From: Acinetobacter kanungonis
GTDB lineage: Bacteria > Pseudomonadota > Gammaproteobacteria > Pseudomonadales > Moraxellaceae
Assembly (NCBI RefSeq): GCF_009939195.1
Contig: NZ_JAACKC010000001.1
Span: forward strand, 613,665-677,664
Length of the DNA stretch: 64,000 nt
Direction of reading: 5' to 3'
The translations under genes were made by a program, and so were the position numbers. The notes beneath the pieces were generated by a model, which saw only the letters and a list, made by a program, of their open reading frames with translations, searched no databases and was not told where the DNA came from. Below are positions 38,688-47,563 of this stretch, in pieces (position 1 is the stretch's first letter; each line of letters begins with the position of its first letter).

Positions 38688-39212
38688 TCACGCTTTAGAT
38701 GCCAAGAACGGAATACACTGCTCATAAGCAACACAGTCCTGACCCTGTGCCTTTTTAATAAAATAGTCCTGCACCATTTGCGCCTGTTGTTCTATGCCAT
38801 AATGTAAAAATAATTTGCCCTGCTCTAAAACATAAGCATAACGGCGATCAAACATTGCCTTACGGACCACAGCAATGCCTTGTTGATATTGCCAGACATG
38901 GGTCATCTCATGCATAAACCATGACTGTAAACGAAGTGAACACTTGGAAAAGTCCTGACAGTAATTTTGCTGATGAAAATAGATGTGTCCATTAGGACTC
39001 ATGGCATAATTTTTCAGTATGGCTTTATGCGCAACAATCTGCACACAATCGAGCTGAATTGTATCTGCAAAAATACTGCGTACCAATTTTTTTTCACCCT
39101 CAGTCAATGGACGCTGCGCTAAAACCCCGATGAGCTTAATGCTCTGAATCAGCGTTGAAAAGTATTGCACCATATCTTTAACCATTTCAGTGAAATATCC
39201 ATAAAACTGCAT
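38688..39212 (-). CDS. Small HExxH protein (Vgr-related / putative zinc metallopeptidase-like)
   Basis: A 174-residue protein with a zinc-binding motif HEMTH at about 101-105, followed by VWQYQQG. Proteins with the pattern LTEGEKKLVRSIFADTI, then SPNGHIYF, then FMHEMTHVWQ are often annotated as Vgr-related or DUF4157-like. The true activity is unknown. No signal peptide is visible and no type VI secretion gene lies nearby. ATG at 39212 is chosen over the TTG at 39218. It stands alone, divergent from nadE. Confidence 0.6.
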   Translation of the reverse strand: MQFYGYFTEMVKDMVQYFSTLIQSIKLIGVLAQRPLTEGEKKLVRSIFADTIQLDCVQIVAHKAILKNYAMSPNGHIYFHQQNYCQDFSKCSLRLQSWFMHEMTHVWQYQQGIAVVRKAMFDRRYAYVLEQGKLFLHYGIEQQAQMVQDYFIKKAQGQDCVAYEQCIPFLASKA

Positions 39213-39412
39213 ATCCAATTATGCTGTGCTTTTCTAAATGCAAATAAGAATTTTTTTTGGATTTATACACTACATTTGTCGCAATTCGTATATAGTATCA
39301 ACGCAAATATTTATTCTTTGTTTTGTCGTTGATTACACAGTACTGACCCAATAACGATTAAAAAAATCAGTGGTCTGTGTACACATCCCTATAGCTTTAG
39401 GATTAAGTTGGA

Positions 39413-41038
39413 ATGAAAAGTTTTAAAATTGCCCTAGCACAATTCTCTCCGCACATTGGCAATATCGAAGCAAATGCTGAAAAAATGCAACAATTGGCAA
39501 ACGAAGCCAAAAAGCAAAAATCAGATTTAATCATCTTCCCTGAATTATCAACCATTGGTTACCCAGCAGAAGACTTACTGTTACGCCCGAGCCTATCTAA
39601 ACGTACCCAACAAGCCTTCGAACAACTCAGCCAAGTCAAAGACATCGTGATGGTGTTTGGTTTTGTGAATCAAACTGAAGATGGTCAGCGTTATAACTCT
39701 GCCGCAGTGATGAAAGACGGTAAGATTCTGGGCATCTACAATAAACAAAACCTGCCAAACTATGGCGTGTTTGATGAAAAACGTTATTTCAACGAAGGTC
39801 ATCAACACTTGGTGTTTGAATACTTAGGTCATAAGTTCGGTTTACTGATTTGTGAAGATATCTGGTCACTCAATACCGTTCAGCAATTGGCTCAACTCAA
39901 TGTTGAAACTGTGTTGGTACTGAATGCTTCTCCTTATGAAGTCGGCAAACCACAGCACCGCATCAATACCATGCAAGAGCTGGCTAAACAGTTAAATATT
40001 CATTTGGTTTACGCTAACCAAGTGGGTGGTCAGGACGATTTGATTTTTGACGGCACCAGTTTTGTAATTAACAAGGATGGTGCCGTTGCTCTGCAAGCAC
40101 CAAGCTTCCAAGAAGCTTTGTTCTATACAGACTATATTGCTGAACAGCAAAGCTACAAAATTGCTGAAAGCAGCCAAACACTGGATACCATGGCTGAGAT
40201 TTATCAAGCATTGGTGATGGCAACCCGTGACTATGTACAACGCTCTGGTTTCCCTGGTGTGATTTTAGGTCTGTCAGGTGGGATCGACTCTGCCCTAACC
40301 CTTGCAATTGCAGCAGATGCGATTGGTGCAGACAAGGTACAAGCAGTGATGATGCCGTATACCTACACCTCTCAAATCAGCGTAGAAGATGCAGCAGCTC
40401 AAGCCAAGACCATGGGGATTACCTTTGGTATTGCTGAAATTAATCCGATTGTAAACAGCTTCATGCAAACACTGTATCCATTCTTTGGCAATGCCCCTGC
40501 GGATGCGACGGAAGAGAACCTACAAGCACGTGCACGTGGTACCTTGTTAATGGGCTTATCGAACAAGTTCGGTAACCTTGTACTGTCTACAGGCAACAAA
40601 TCTGAACTTTCTGTCGGTTATTGCACCCTCTACGGCGATATGGTGGGCGGCTTTGCCGTACTGAAAGATGTGTACAAAACCATCGTATTTGAATTGGCGA
40701 AATACCGTAACAGCATTGCAGAAACCCCTGTGATTCCTGAGCGTGTGATTACCCGTCCACCTTCTGCTGAATTGCGTCCAGATCAAACTGACCAAGATTC
40801 TTTACCACACTATGACGTACTGGATGCAATCCTTTATGCCTATATTGAAGAAGACATGAGCCAAGATGACATTATTGCCAAAGGCTTTGATGCTGAAGTG
40901 GTGAAGAAAGTGATTCGTTTGGTCGACTTCAATGAATATAAACGCCGCCAAGGTGCAATTGGTCCACGTATCAGCTCACGTGCCTTTAGCCGTGAACGTC
41001 GTTACCCAATCATTAATGGTTGGAAAGCTGGCGTCTAA
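39413..41038 (+). CDS. nadE: Glutamine-dependent NAD+ synthase
   Basis: A 541-residue two-domain enzyme that makes NAD from nicotinate adenine dinucleotide using glutamine. The N-terminal nitrilase-type glutaminase (about 4-245) has FPELSTIGYP with the Glu, and LICEDIW with the catalytic Cys (about 146-152). The C-terminal ATP-pyrophosphatase domain (about 260-541) has the LSGGIDSALT P-loop. An upstream AT-rich region and a downstream terminator mark a single-gene unit. Confidence 0.95.
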   Translation: MKSFKIALAQFSPHIGNIEANAEKMQQLANEAKKQKSDLIIFPELSTIGYPAEDLLLRPSLSKRTQQAFEQLSQVKDIVMVFGFVNQTEDGQRYNSAAVMKDGKILGIYNKQNLPNYGVFDEKRYFNEGHQHLVFEYLGHKFGLLICEDIWSLNTVQQLAQLNVETVLVLNASPYEVGKPQHRINTMQELAKQLNIHLVYANQVGGQDDLIFDGTSFVINKDGAVALQAPSFQEALFYTDYIAEQQSYKIAESSQTLDTMAEIYQALVMATRDYVQRSGFPGVILGLSGGIDSALTLAIAADAIGADKVQAVMMPYTYTSQISVEDAAAQAKTMGITFGIAEINPIVNSFMQTLYPFFGNAPADATEENLQARARGTLLMGLSNKFGNLVLSTGNKSELSVGYCTLYGDMVGGFAVLKDVYKTIVFELAKYRNSIAETPVIPERVITRPPSAELRPDQTDQDSLPHYDVLDAILYAYIEEDMSQDDIIAKGFDAEVVKKVIRLVDFNEYKRRQGAIGPRISSRAFSRERRYPIINGWKAGV

Positions 41039-41054
41039 GCGCTAATCAGTACAT

Positions 41055-41086
41055 AAAAAAGCCCAAACATCTGTTTGGGCTTTTTT
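41055..41086 (+). terminator. Terminator of nadE
   Basis: GCCCAAAC (41061-41068), loop ATCT, GTTTGGGC (41073-41080), flanked by A6 and T6. Confidence 0.9.
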
Positions 41087-41119
41087 ATGGATCATTTTTA
41101 GAATTTATTTTTCAGGCAC

Positions 41120-41150
41120 AAAAAAAGAGACCAAGCTGAGAGCCTGGTCT
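41120..41150 (-). terminator. Probable terminator of the first tRNA-Met
   Basis: On the minus strand AGACCA and GCT pair with AGC and TGGTCT around a mismatch, followed by a T-rich tract. It is just downstream of the tRNA 3' end. Confidence 0.6.
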
Positions 41151-41157
41151 ATAAAAA

Positions 41158-41234
41158 TGGTGGCTATGACGAGACTTGAACTTGTGACCCCCGCATTATG
41201 AGTGCGGTGCTCTAACCAACTGAGCTACATAGCC
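41158..41234 (-). tRNA. tRNA-Met (CAT), elongator, copy 1
   Basis: 77 bases including encoded CCA. It reads GGCTATGTAGCTCAGTTGG at the 5' end, and the anticodon arm CCGCA-CTCATAA-TGCGG shows anticodon CAT. The acceptor stem GGCTATG/CATAGCC and the body are those of elongator tRNA-Met, not initiator (no CGCGGG) and not tRNA-Ile2. It is identical to the copy at 41685-41761. Confidence 0.95.
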
Positions 41235-41504
41235 GTAAACTGTGTGCGCATTATCTAAATTTCATCTCTATGCGTCAAGCCTTTTTACACTTGAATGTTC
41301 AGAGTTTGTACAACCAGTTAAACTCACTATAAAAACTAGCCTTAACTGTATATTTTTCATCACTTTATCAGTCTAAAAAACACAGATACCTTCGCCGCTT
41401 TTATATTTTGCGACAGTTATTCAGACACAGCTCCAATATCTACATCCATGACTTGGTGGAGCTTTATTGCTGTCCTGTAAGCATAGCAATAACAAGGAAG
41501 ATCA
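41235..41504. other. Spacer between the two tRNA-Met genes
   Basis: No gene called. The bases 5' of each tRNA-Met (CGTAAACTGTG, GCGCATTATCTA) are nearly identical in both copies, so the duplication includes upstream sequence and probably the promoter. Confidence 0.4.
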
Positions 41505-41639
41505 ATGGTATCAAAAACAGAAGAATGGACTGAACAGCAGACACATCACACTGAAAAATGATCAAAGTGCTTTTAGGATGATTCTGAATATTTTAACCAT
41601 GCGATTGAACAGGGTATTTTAAAAAGTGTCCAACCATAA
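41505..41639 (+). pseudogene. Possible remnant of a very small gene
   Basis: One frame reads MVSKTEEWTEQQTHHTEK, stop, SKCF, stop, DDSEYFNHAIEQGILKSVQP, stop. The ATG has a good ribosome-binding site (AAGGAAG, 4 bases away), and the amino-acid composition looks protein-like after each stop. It may be a ~44-codon gene with two nonsense changes, a functional 18-codon peptide, or chance. Confidence 0.3.
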
Positions 41640-41649
41640 ATTTTAGACA

Positions 41650-41680
41650 AAAAAAATCACGTTATAGGAACGTGATTTAT
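41650..41680 (-). terminator. Terminator of the second tRNA-Met
   Basis: AAATCACGTT (41654-41663) and AACGTGATTT (41669-41678) form a 10-bp stem; the minus strand then runs into eight T residues. Confidence 0.75.
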
Positions 41681-41684
41681 AAAA

Positions 41685-41761
41685 TGGTGGCTATGACGAG
41701 ACTTGAACTTGTGACCCCCGCATTATGAGTGCGGTGCTCTAACCAACTGAGCTACATAGCC
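41685..41761 (-). tRNA. tRNA-Met (CAT), elongator, copy 2
   Basis: 77 bases, base-for-base identical to the copy at 41158-41234, with anticodon CAT and encoded CCA. It lies downstream of rnpB on the same strand. Confidence 0.95.
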
Positions 41762-41835
41762 GTAAACTGTGCGCGCATTATCTAGTTTTATTTACAGTAC
41801 GTCAAGTACCTAATGCGCTTAATTGATCAAAATTT

Positions 41836-42212
<377 letters not shown>

Positions 42213-42239
42213 GAAGGCGCATCTTATCAAATTTAAAAA

Positions 42240-42503
42240 CTATTTGCTTGTGCTTTTTTGAGCAATTAAACGTTGATACTTTTCTAGCAGCTGTTCTTGC
42301 GTTTCTGCATGATTCGGATCTAAGGGAATACAATCCACAGGACAGAATAGCTGACACTGCGGCTGATCATGATGTCCCACACATTCGGTACATAAGTCTG
42401 GGTTAATTTCGTAAATCAATTCACCCATATAAATCGCTTCATTGGGGCAAACAGGTTCACAAACATCACAATTGATGCATTCATCGGTTATATATAAAGA
42501 CAC
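42240..42503 (-). CDS. yfhL: YfhL family 4Fe-4S dicluster ferredoxin
   Basis: An 87-residue ferredoxin. It has ITDECINCDVCEPVCPNEAI (cluster 1 CxxCxxCxxxCP) and CTECVGHHDQPQCQLFCPVDC with the 8-residue insertion between cysteines typical of the YfhL/Allochromatium-type ferredoxins. A polar C-terminal helix follows. The start is GTG at 42503, giving the family N-terminus MSLYITDECINC; it lies one base after the coaD stop (TAGAGTG), with AAGG 8 bases upstream inside coaD. A longer ATG/TTG start would read through coaD. Low-potential electron transfer is expected; partners are unknown. Confidence 0.9.
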   Translation of the reverse strand: MSLYITDECINCDVCEPVCPNEAIYMGELIYEINPDLCTECVGHHDQPQCQLFCPVDCIPLDPNHAETQEQLLEKYQRLIAQKSTSK

Positions 42504-42504
42504 T

Positions 42505-43017
<513 letters not shown>

Positions 43018-43247
43018 TTATTGGGAGGTATTTTAACAAAATCTGATTTTATTAGCGAAGAAACTGCATAAATTTGAAAAATCTTCACTATTCGTTCAAA
43101 ACTATTCTACTGTTTCCACTTTCACCCAATCGCTGCGCATCCTTTATCGCTCTATTTGCTTTAGATTAAATCTTGCTGATTCGATTTAAGAATTGTCAGT
43201 AAGGTCATGTTGGGGCACAATAGTCATAACTTTGGAAGTAACTGATT

Positions 43248-43724
43248 ATGGCGAAAGCAACTGTAGTTAAAAAACATAATGGCGGTACGATTGCCCAAAA
43301 TAAGCGTGCCCGTCATGATTATTTTATCGAAGAAAAATTTGAAGCTGGACTGTCCTTACAAGGTTGGGAAGTAAAGTCCTTACGTGCTGGTCGCATGACC
43401 CTGACGGAAAGTTATATCTTGTTTAAAAATGGTGAAGCCTATTTATTTGGCGCGCAAATTCAGCCTTTATTGTCTGCATCGACCCATGTAGTGCCTGAGG
43501 CGACACGTACACGTAAATTATTGCTGAATCGCAATGAAATTGCCAAATTACTCGGTGCTGTGAATCAAAAAGGCTTCTCTTGTGTACCTTTGGCGTGTTA
43601 CTGGAAAGGCCCTTTGGTCAAGCTTGAAATTGCTTTGGTGAAAGGTAAACAACTACACGACAAACGTGCCACTGAAAAAGACCGTGACTGGCAGCGTGAC
43701 AAAGCCCGCCTGTTCCACAAGTAA
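43248..43724 (+). CDS. smpB: SsrA-binding protein SmpB
   Basis: A 158-residue RNA-binding protein that escorts tmRNA to stalled ribosomes. It shows [18 protein letters not shown] (18-35), [12 protein letters not shown] (37-48), and the basic C-terminal tail [20 protein letters not shown] that enters the mRNA channel. Single gene with its own terminator. It is convergent with the flavodoxin-like gene. Confidence 0.96.
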   Translation: MAKATVVKKHNGGTIAQNKRARHDYFIEEKFEAGLSLQGWEVKSLRAGRMTLTESYILFKNGEAYLFGAQIQPLLSASTHVVPEATRTRKLLLNRNEIAKLLGAVNQKGFSCVPLACYWKGPLVKLEIALVKGKQLHDKRATEKDRDWQRDKARLFHK

Positions 43725-43725
43725 T

Positions 43726-43753
43726 AAAAAAACCTCCACTTGGAGGTTTTTTT
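43726..43753 (+). terminator. Bidirectional terminator after smpB
   Basis: AACCTCC, loop ACTT, GGAGGTT, with A and T tracts on the outer sides. It lies between two convergent genes. Confidence 0.87.
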
Positions 43754-43766
43754 AATGACTCATCTT

Positions 43767-44333
43767 TTAATAATCAGCTTTCAGCTCGACCAAATATTTA
43801 CCGAACTTGCGCGCTGTTTCCAAATCGCCTTCTGGTGGTGTAACTTCCACACTGGCATTATCGGACTGGGTCATTAATCCCAAAAAGCTCGACATACGGT
43901 TAATATCTTGCTGGCTACGACCTGTAGGCATAAACGGCAAACCCGCCCAGAGCATGCCATGTTGCATGGCAAATAAGTTGATCTGCTGCAAGACTGCCAA
44001 CTTATCGCCACTTAAGCCACCACCATTGGTAAAGCCTGCAGCGAGCTTGCCTTGCCAAGCACGGGCTAACCAACGCTTAGATGAATCTTCCATAAACTGT
44101 TTCAGTGCCGAGGTCAGGCTCCCCATATAGGTTGGACAACCCATAATGATGATATCCGCCTGATCCAACAGTTCCCATTGTACTGCTGCCACTGAAATCA
44201 GATGCACATCTGCACCCGCCTGTTCTGCACCTTGCGCAATATATTGAGCCACTTTAGCCGTATGCCCATAAGGACTATGATAAACCACACAGACATGAAC
44301 AGGAGCAGCAGAAACGAGATCAGTAACAGACAT
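43767..44333 (-). CDS. Flavodoxin-fold NAD(P)H-dependent oxidoreductase (WrbA-like)
   Basis: A 188-residue flavoprotein. It shows VVYHSPYGHTAKVAQYIAQGA (FMN phosphate loop, about 16-36), MGCPTYMGSLTSALKQFME (about 73-91) and FTNGGGLSGDK (about 108-118), the features of the WrbA/NADPH-dependent FMN reductase group. ATG at 44333 is used; an upstream TTG gives no better start. Quinone reduction is a plausible role, not shown. Confidence 0.82.
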   Translation of the reverse strand: MSVTDLVSAAPVHVCVVYHSPYGHTAKVAQYIAQGAEQAGADVHLISVAAVQWELLDQADIIIMGCPTYMGSLTSALKQFMEDSSKRWLARAWQGKLAAGFTNGGGLSGDKLAVLQQINLFAMQHGMLWAGLPFMPTGRSQQDINRMSSFLGLMTQSDNASVEVTPPEGDLETARKFGKYLVELKADY

Positions 44334-44438
44334 GGAAACTTTTAAAACCAAATAATTCAGTCAAGTTTAACACTTTTACTTGATTTGAGGCGAGCACATC
44401 AACAATGAAATCGCCCGAGTCAAACAGAAGAAACCAGC

Positions 44439-45179
44439 TTATTTGATGAACACAAAAGTTGCCATACGCCCAGTCTTAACATTACGGCGATAAGAATAAT
44501 ATTCATCATTTTGTCGATAGGTACACTGATCGCCACCCAAAATCTTGGTGACACCATGCTGCTGTAAAATATAACGTGCGATCGCGTATAAATCTGCCAT
44601 GTATTTTCCCTGTTCTTTTGAGGGTTCAAAAGCAGAATCCAGCGCAGCATATTTACTACAGAAAGTTTGTTTGACTTCAGCCCCCACCTCAAAACAAGGT
44701 TGACTGATGGCAGCCCCCAACCATGCCCATGCAGGTGGATGTTGCATCGCTGCAATGGTATTTTCCACAATACCATTCGCCAGCCCACGCCAGCCTGCAT
44801 GCAGATTGGCAACTTCAGTGGCTTCAGCATTACCCAGTACAATCGGTAAGCAATCTGCGGTCATCATCATTAAGGCATGCTGTTTGCGTTGCGTCACCAA
44901 ACCATCGCCTTCCAGTGCCTCAAAGCAGATTTGCTCATTCACGGTATGGCAAATGGTGCTATGCGTTTGCGTCATCCAAGTAATTTTATGTACACCAAAG
45001 GCAGAAAACTCTTGTAGCAACTGCATACGGTGCTGTTGCACCCGCTTCGCATCATCCTGTACATGCAATGCCAGATTAAAACCTGCCAATTCAGGTTTAT
45101 CCGACGCCAAGGCATGCTCGTGTTGTACTCGGGTTTGCCCTACACAGATCCCCTCTGGCAATCCTTGAACAAATTGCAT
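44439..45179 (-). CDS. pgeF: PgeF (YfiH) peptidoglycan editing factor / multicopper-like laccase-domain protein
   Basis: A 246-residue protein of the YfiH family. The conserved zinc site residues are in MTQTHSTICH (about 71-80), MTADCLPIVLG (about 103-113) and NLHAGWRGLANGIVE (about 120-134). E. coli YfiH removes wrongly incorporated L-Ser peptidoglycan precursors; older names call it polyphenol oxidase. It is encoded downstream of rluD on the same strand, as in many gammaproteobacteria. AAGGAATTCAAC precedes the ATG. Confidence 0.92.
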   Translation of the reverse strand: MQFVQGLPEGICVGQTRVQHEHALASDKPELAGFNLALHVQDDAKRVQQHRMQLLQEFSAFGVHKITWMTQTHSTICHTVNEQICFEALEGDGLVTQRKQHALMMMTADCLPIVLGNAEATEVANLHAGWRGLANGIVENTIAAMQHPPAWAWLGAAISQPCFEVGAEVKQTFCSKYAALDSAFEPSKEQGKYMADLYAIARYILQQHGVTKILGGDQCTYRQNDEYYSYRRNVKTGRMATFVFIK

Positions 45180-45264
45180 GTTGAATTCCTTATTATAAAA
45201 TCATCATTCTTCACGGTATTACTTGTCATAAGGCTATACCGTGAAGTTATTTCAAGTCAGAGAC

Positions 45265-46317
45265 TTAATAGGCTGCATCTTCACTACGTAACACATCAAC
45301 CAATGCTGCAAAATCTTCCGCCCACGGCGCTTCAAACATCATGTCCTTGCCCGTACGTGGGTGAACCAGTCCCAACTGTGCTGCATGTAAAGCCTGACGT
45401 TTAAAGGCACGTAAGGTGTCATTCAGCAATTCAGACGCCCCTGCAGGTACGCGAACACGTGGCATATAAACTTGGTCGCCAACCAGTCCAAAACCGATAT
45501 AAGAGAAATGCACACGAATTTGATGGGTACGACCTGTTTCCAGACGTGCTTGTACACGCGTGAAATGCTGAAAACGCTCTTTCACGTTGTAATGCGTCAC
45601 TGCATCTTTACCGCCAGGCAATACCGTCATTTTCACGCGATCTACAGGGTGGCGTTTAATGGGCTCATCAATGGTGCCGCCAGCAATCATATTGCCGTAA
45701 ACGATCAAATCATAAACACGATAAACCGTTTTTTTTGCCAATTGCTTGCTCAGTGAGAATTGCGCTTCTAAGTTTTTCGCCACCACCAATAAGCCACTGG
45801 TGTCTTTATCAATACGGTGTACCAAGCCTGCACGTGAAAGTTCAGCCGATTTTGGATAGTGGTAAAGCAATCCATTGACTAAAGTTCCCGTGGTATTCCC
45901 TGCACCTGGATGTACCACCATGCCTACAGGTTTGTTAATGACAATGATGTCATCATCTTCATAAACAATGTTTAAAGGAATGTTTTCAGGCTGACTGGTG
46001 GTTTGTGCTTCCAACTCGACATCCAGAGTAAGTAGCTCATTTCCTTCACATTTGTACTTTGGCTTCACAGTGTTACCATTTACCAACAAATGCCCATCCT
46101 TCAGCCACTGCTTGAGTTTTTCACGCGAAAAGTCACTCCAAACATTGGCAGCCACCTGATCAATACGTTGCCCGATATAGCTTTCATCCAATTGAAATTG
46201 CAACGATAAACGTGTTGCAGTTGCATCGGAAGTATGGTTATCTGCTTCGTCTGTTTCTTCAAGTAAATTGAAATCAGTTTCTGCAAAATTTGTATCAGTA
46301 GATTGTGCTTGGGTCAT
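45265..46317 (-). CDS. rluD: 23S rRNA pseudouridine synthase RluD
   Basis: A 350-residue enzyme that makes pseudouridines in helix 69 of 23S rRNA. An acidic N-terminal extension (about 1-38) is longer than in E. coli. An S4 RNA-binding domain (about 43-110, YIGQRIDQVAANVWSDFSR) follows, then the catalytic domain with HRIDKDTSGLLVVAK (Asp nucleophile) and GRTHQIRVH. ATG at 46317 is chosen over the TTG at 46329. It is divergent from bamD, in the conserved bamD / rluD-pgeF arrangement. Confidence 0.94.
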   Translation of the reverse strand: MTQAQSTDTNFAETDFNLLEETDEADNHTSDATATRLSLQFQLDESYIGQRIDQVAANVWSDFSREKLKQWLKDGHLLVNGNTVKPKYKCEGNELLTLDVELEAQTTSQPENIPLNIVYEDDDIIVINKPVGMVVHPGAGNTTGTLVNGLLYHYPKSAELSRAGLVHRIDKDTSGLLVVAKNLEAQFSLSKQLAKKTVYRVYDLIVYGNMIAGGTIDEPIKRHPVDRVKMTVLPGGKDAVTHYNVKERFQHFTRVQARLETGRTHQIRVHFSYIGFGLVGDQVYMPRVRVPAGASELLNDTLRAFKRQALHAAQLGLVHPRTGKDMMFEAPWAEDFAALVDVLRSEDAAY

Positions 46318-46388
46318 TTGATCATTCAAACAAAAGTGGTTTAATAGCGCAATTGTAGCTCATTGCCCGTATTAACAGAGGAATTTTT

Positions 46389-47378
46389 ATGTCGCTGCCA
46401 CGTTATAAAATTACAATGCTCGCTCTTTCTTTAGGCATTGCATCTGCAATGGTGGGCTGTAGCAGTAATCCAAAAAAAGAAGTGGTAGATACAGGCCCAC
46501 AATTAAGTGAGCAAGTGTATATACAAAAAGCTGAGAAAGCGTTAGATAATGGTCAATATACTGATGCTGCCAAGTACCTAGAAGCCATTGATACATATTA
46601 CCCAACGGGTGATTATGCGCAGCAAGCTCAGCTTGAGTTACTGTATACAAAATTCCAGCAAAAAGATTATGAAGGCACCATCAGCCTTGCCGAGCGTTTT
46701 ATTCGCTTAAATCCACAGCATCCAAATGTGGATTATGCCTACTATGTTCGCGGTGTAGCGAACATGGAACAAAACTATGATGGTTTAATGCGTTATACCT
46801 CATTAAAGCAATCACACCGTGACACCAGCTACTTAAAACTGGCTTACCAAAACTTTGTCGACTTCATTCGTCGTTATCCATCTAGCACGTATGCCGTAGA
46901 TGCAGCACAACGTATGAAGTATATCGGCAATGAACTGGCTGAAAGTGAAATGAACGTGGCGCGCTTTAACATTAAGCGTAAAGCGTGGTTGGCTGCGGTA
47001 GAGCGTTCACAATGGGTGATCGAACACTATCCACAAACCCCGCAAATTCCAGAAGCGCTAGCGACTGTGGCTTATGGCTATGAGCAATTGGGTGACCAAG
47101 CGACAGCACAACAATATGTGAATGTATTAAAGCTGAACTATCCAAACTTGGTGAAATCAGACGGCAGCGTCAATTTACGTGCGGCACGTAAAGAAGGCAG
47201 CTGGGTCAACCGTGCAACATTCGGTGTCTTTGGTCGTGAAGAACAAAGCAACATCGAAACACCAAAAACGGCTGCACCCGCTGAGCAACGTAGCTTAACC
47301 AACCGCATGAGTTTCGGTTTGCTGGATCGACCAGCAACAACAACTGAAACACCAGCTTCAGGTGCGGCTGCCGAATAA
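46389..47378 (+). CDS. bamD: BamD (ComL), outer membrane assembly lipoprotein
   Basis: A 329-residue lipoprotein of the BAM complex. The signal peptide ends in a lipobox at MVGC (Cys24). Five tetratricopeptide-like repeats follow (about 40-270), with YTDAAKYLEAIDTYYPTGDYA and NPQHPNVDYAYYVRGVANMEQ typical of the family. A C-terminal tail of about 60 residues (rich in Thr, Ala, Glu) is longer than in E. coli BamD (245 residues). Divergent from rluD. Confidence 0.93.
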   Translation: MSLPRYKITMLALSLGIASAMVGCSSNPKKEVVDTGPQLSEQVYIQKAEKALDNGQYTDAAKYLEAIDTYYPTGDYAQQAQLELLYTKFQQKDYEGTISLAERFIRLNPQHPNVDYAYYVRGVANMEQNYDGLMRYTSLKQSHRDTSYLKLAYQNFVDFIRRYPSSTYAVDAAQRMKYIGNELAESEMNVARFNIKRKAWLAAVERSQWVIEHYPQTPQIPEALATVAYGYEQLGDQATAQQYVNVLKLNYPNLVKSDGSVNLRAARKEGSWVNRATFGVFGREEQSNIETPKTAAPAEQRSLTNRMSFGLLDRPATTTETPASGAAAE

Positions 47379-47405
47379 ACTCGCAACTCATCGTGCAATT
47401 TATTC

Positions 47406-47434
47406 AAGGGCAAGTTATCATACTTGCCCTTTTA
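47406..47434 (+). terminator. Terminator of bamD
   Basis: AAGGGCAAGT (47406-47415) and ACTTGCCCTT (47422-47431) form a 10-bp stem followed by TT. Confidence 0.7.
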
Positions 47435-47563
47435 TATTGGGTATTGGGCTTGATCAGGTTGGTCAAACCATATACAAATAAATAGTGTTCTTTTACAAAG
47501 CATAGGATTTATCCAAATCTCACTTTGTATTTTCTTTTTGTTGCACCAATCACGATAACGACT

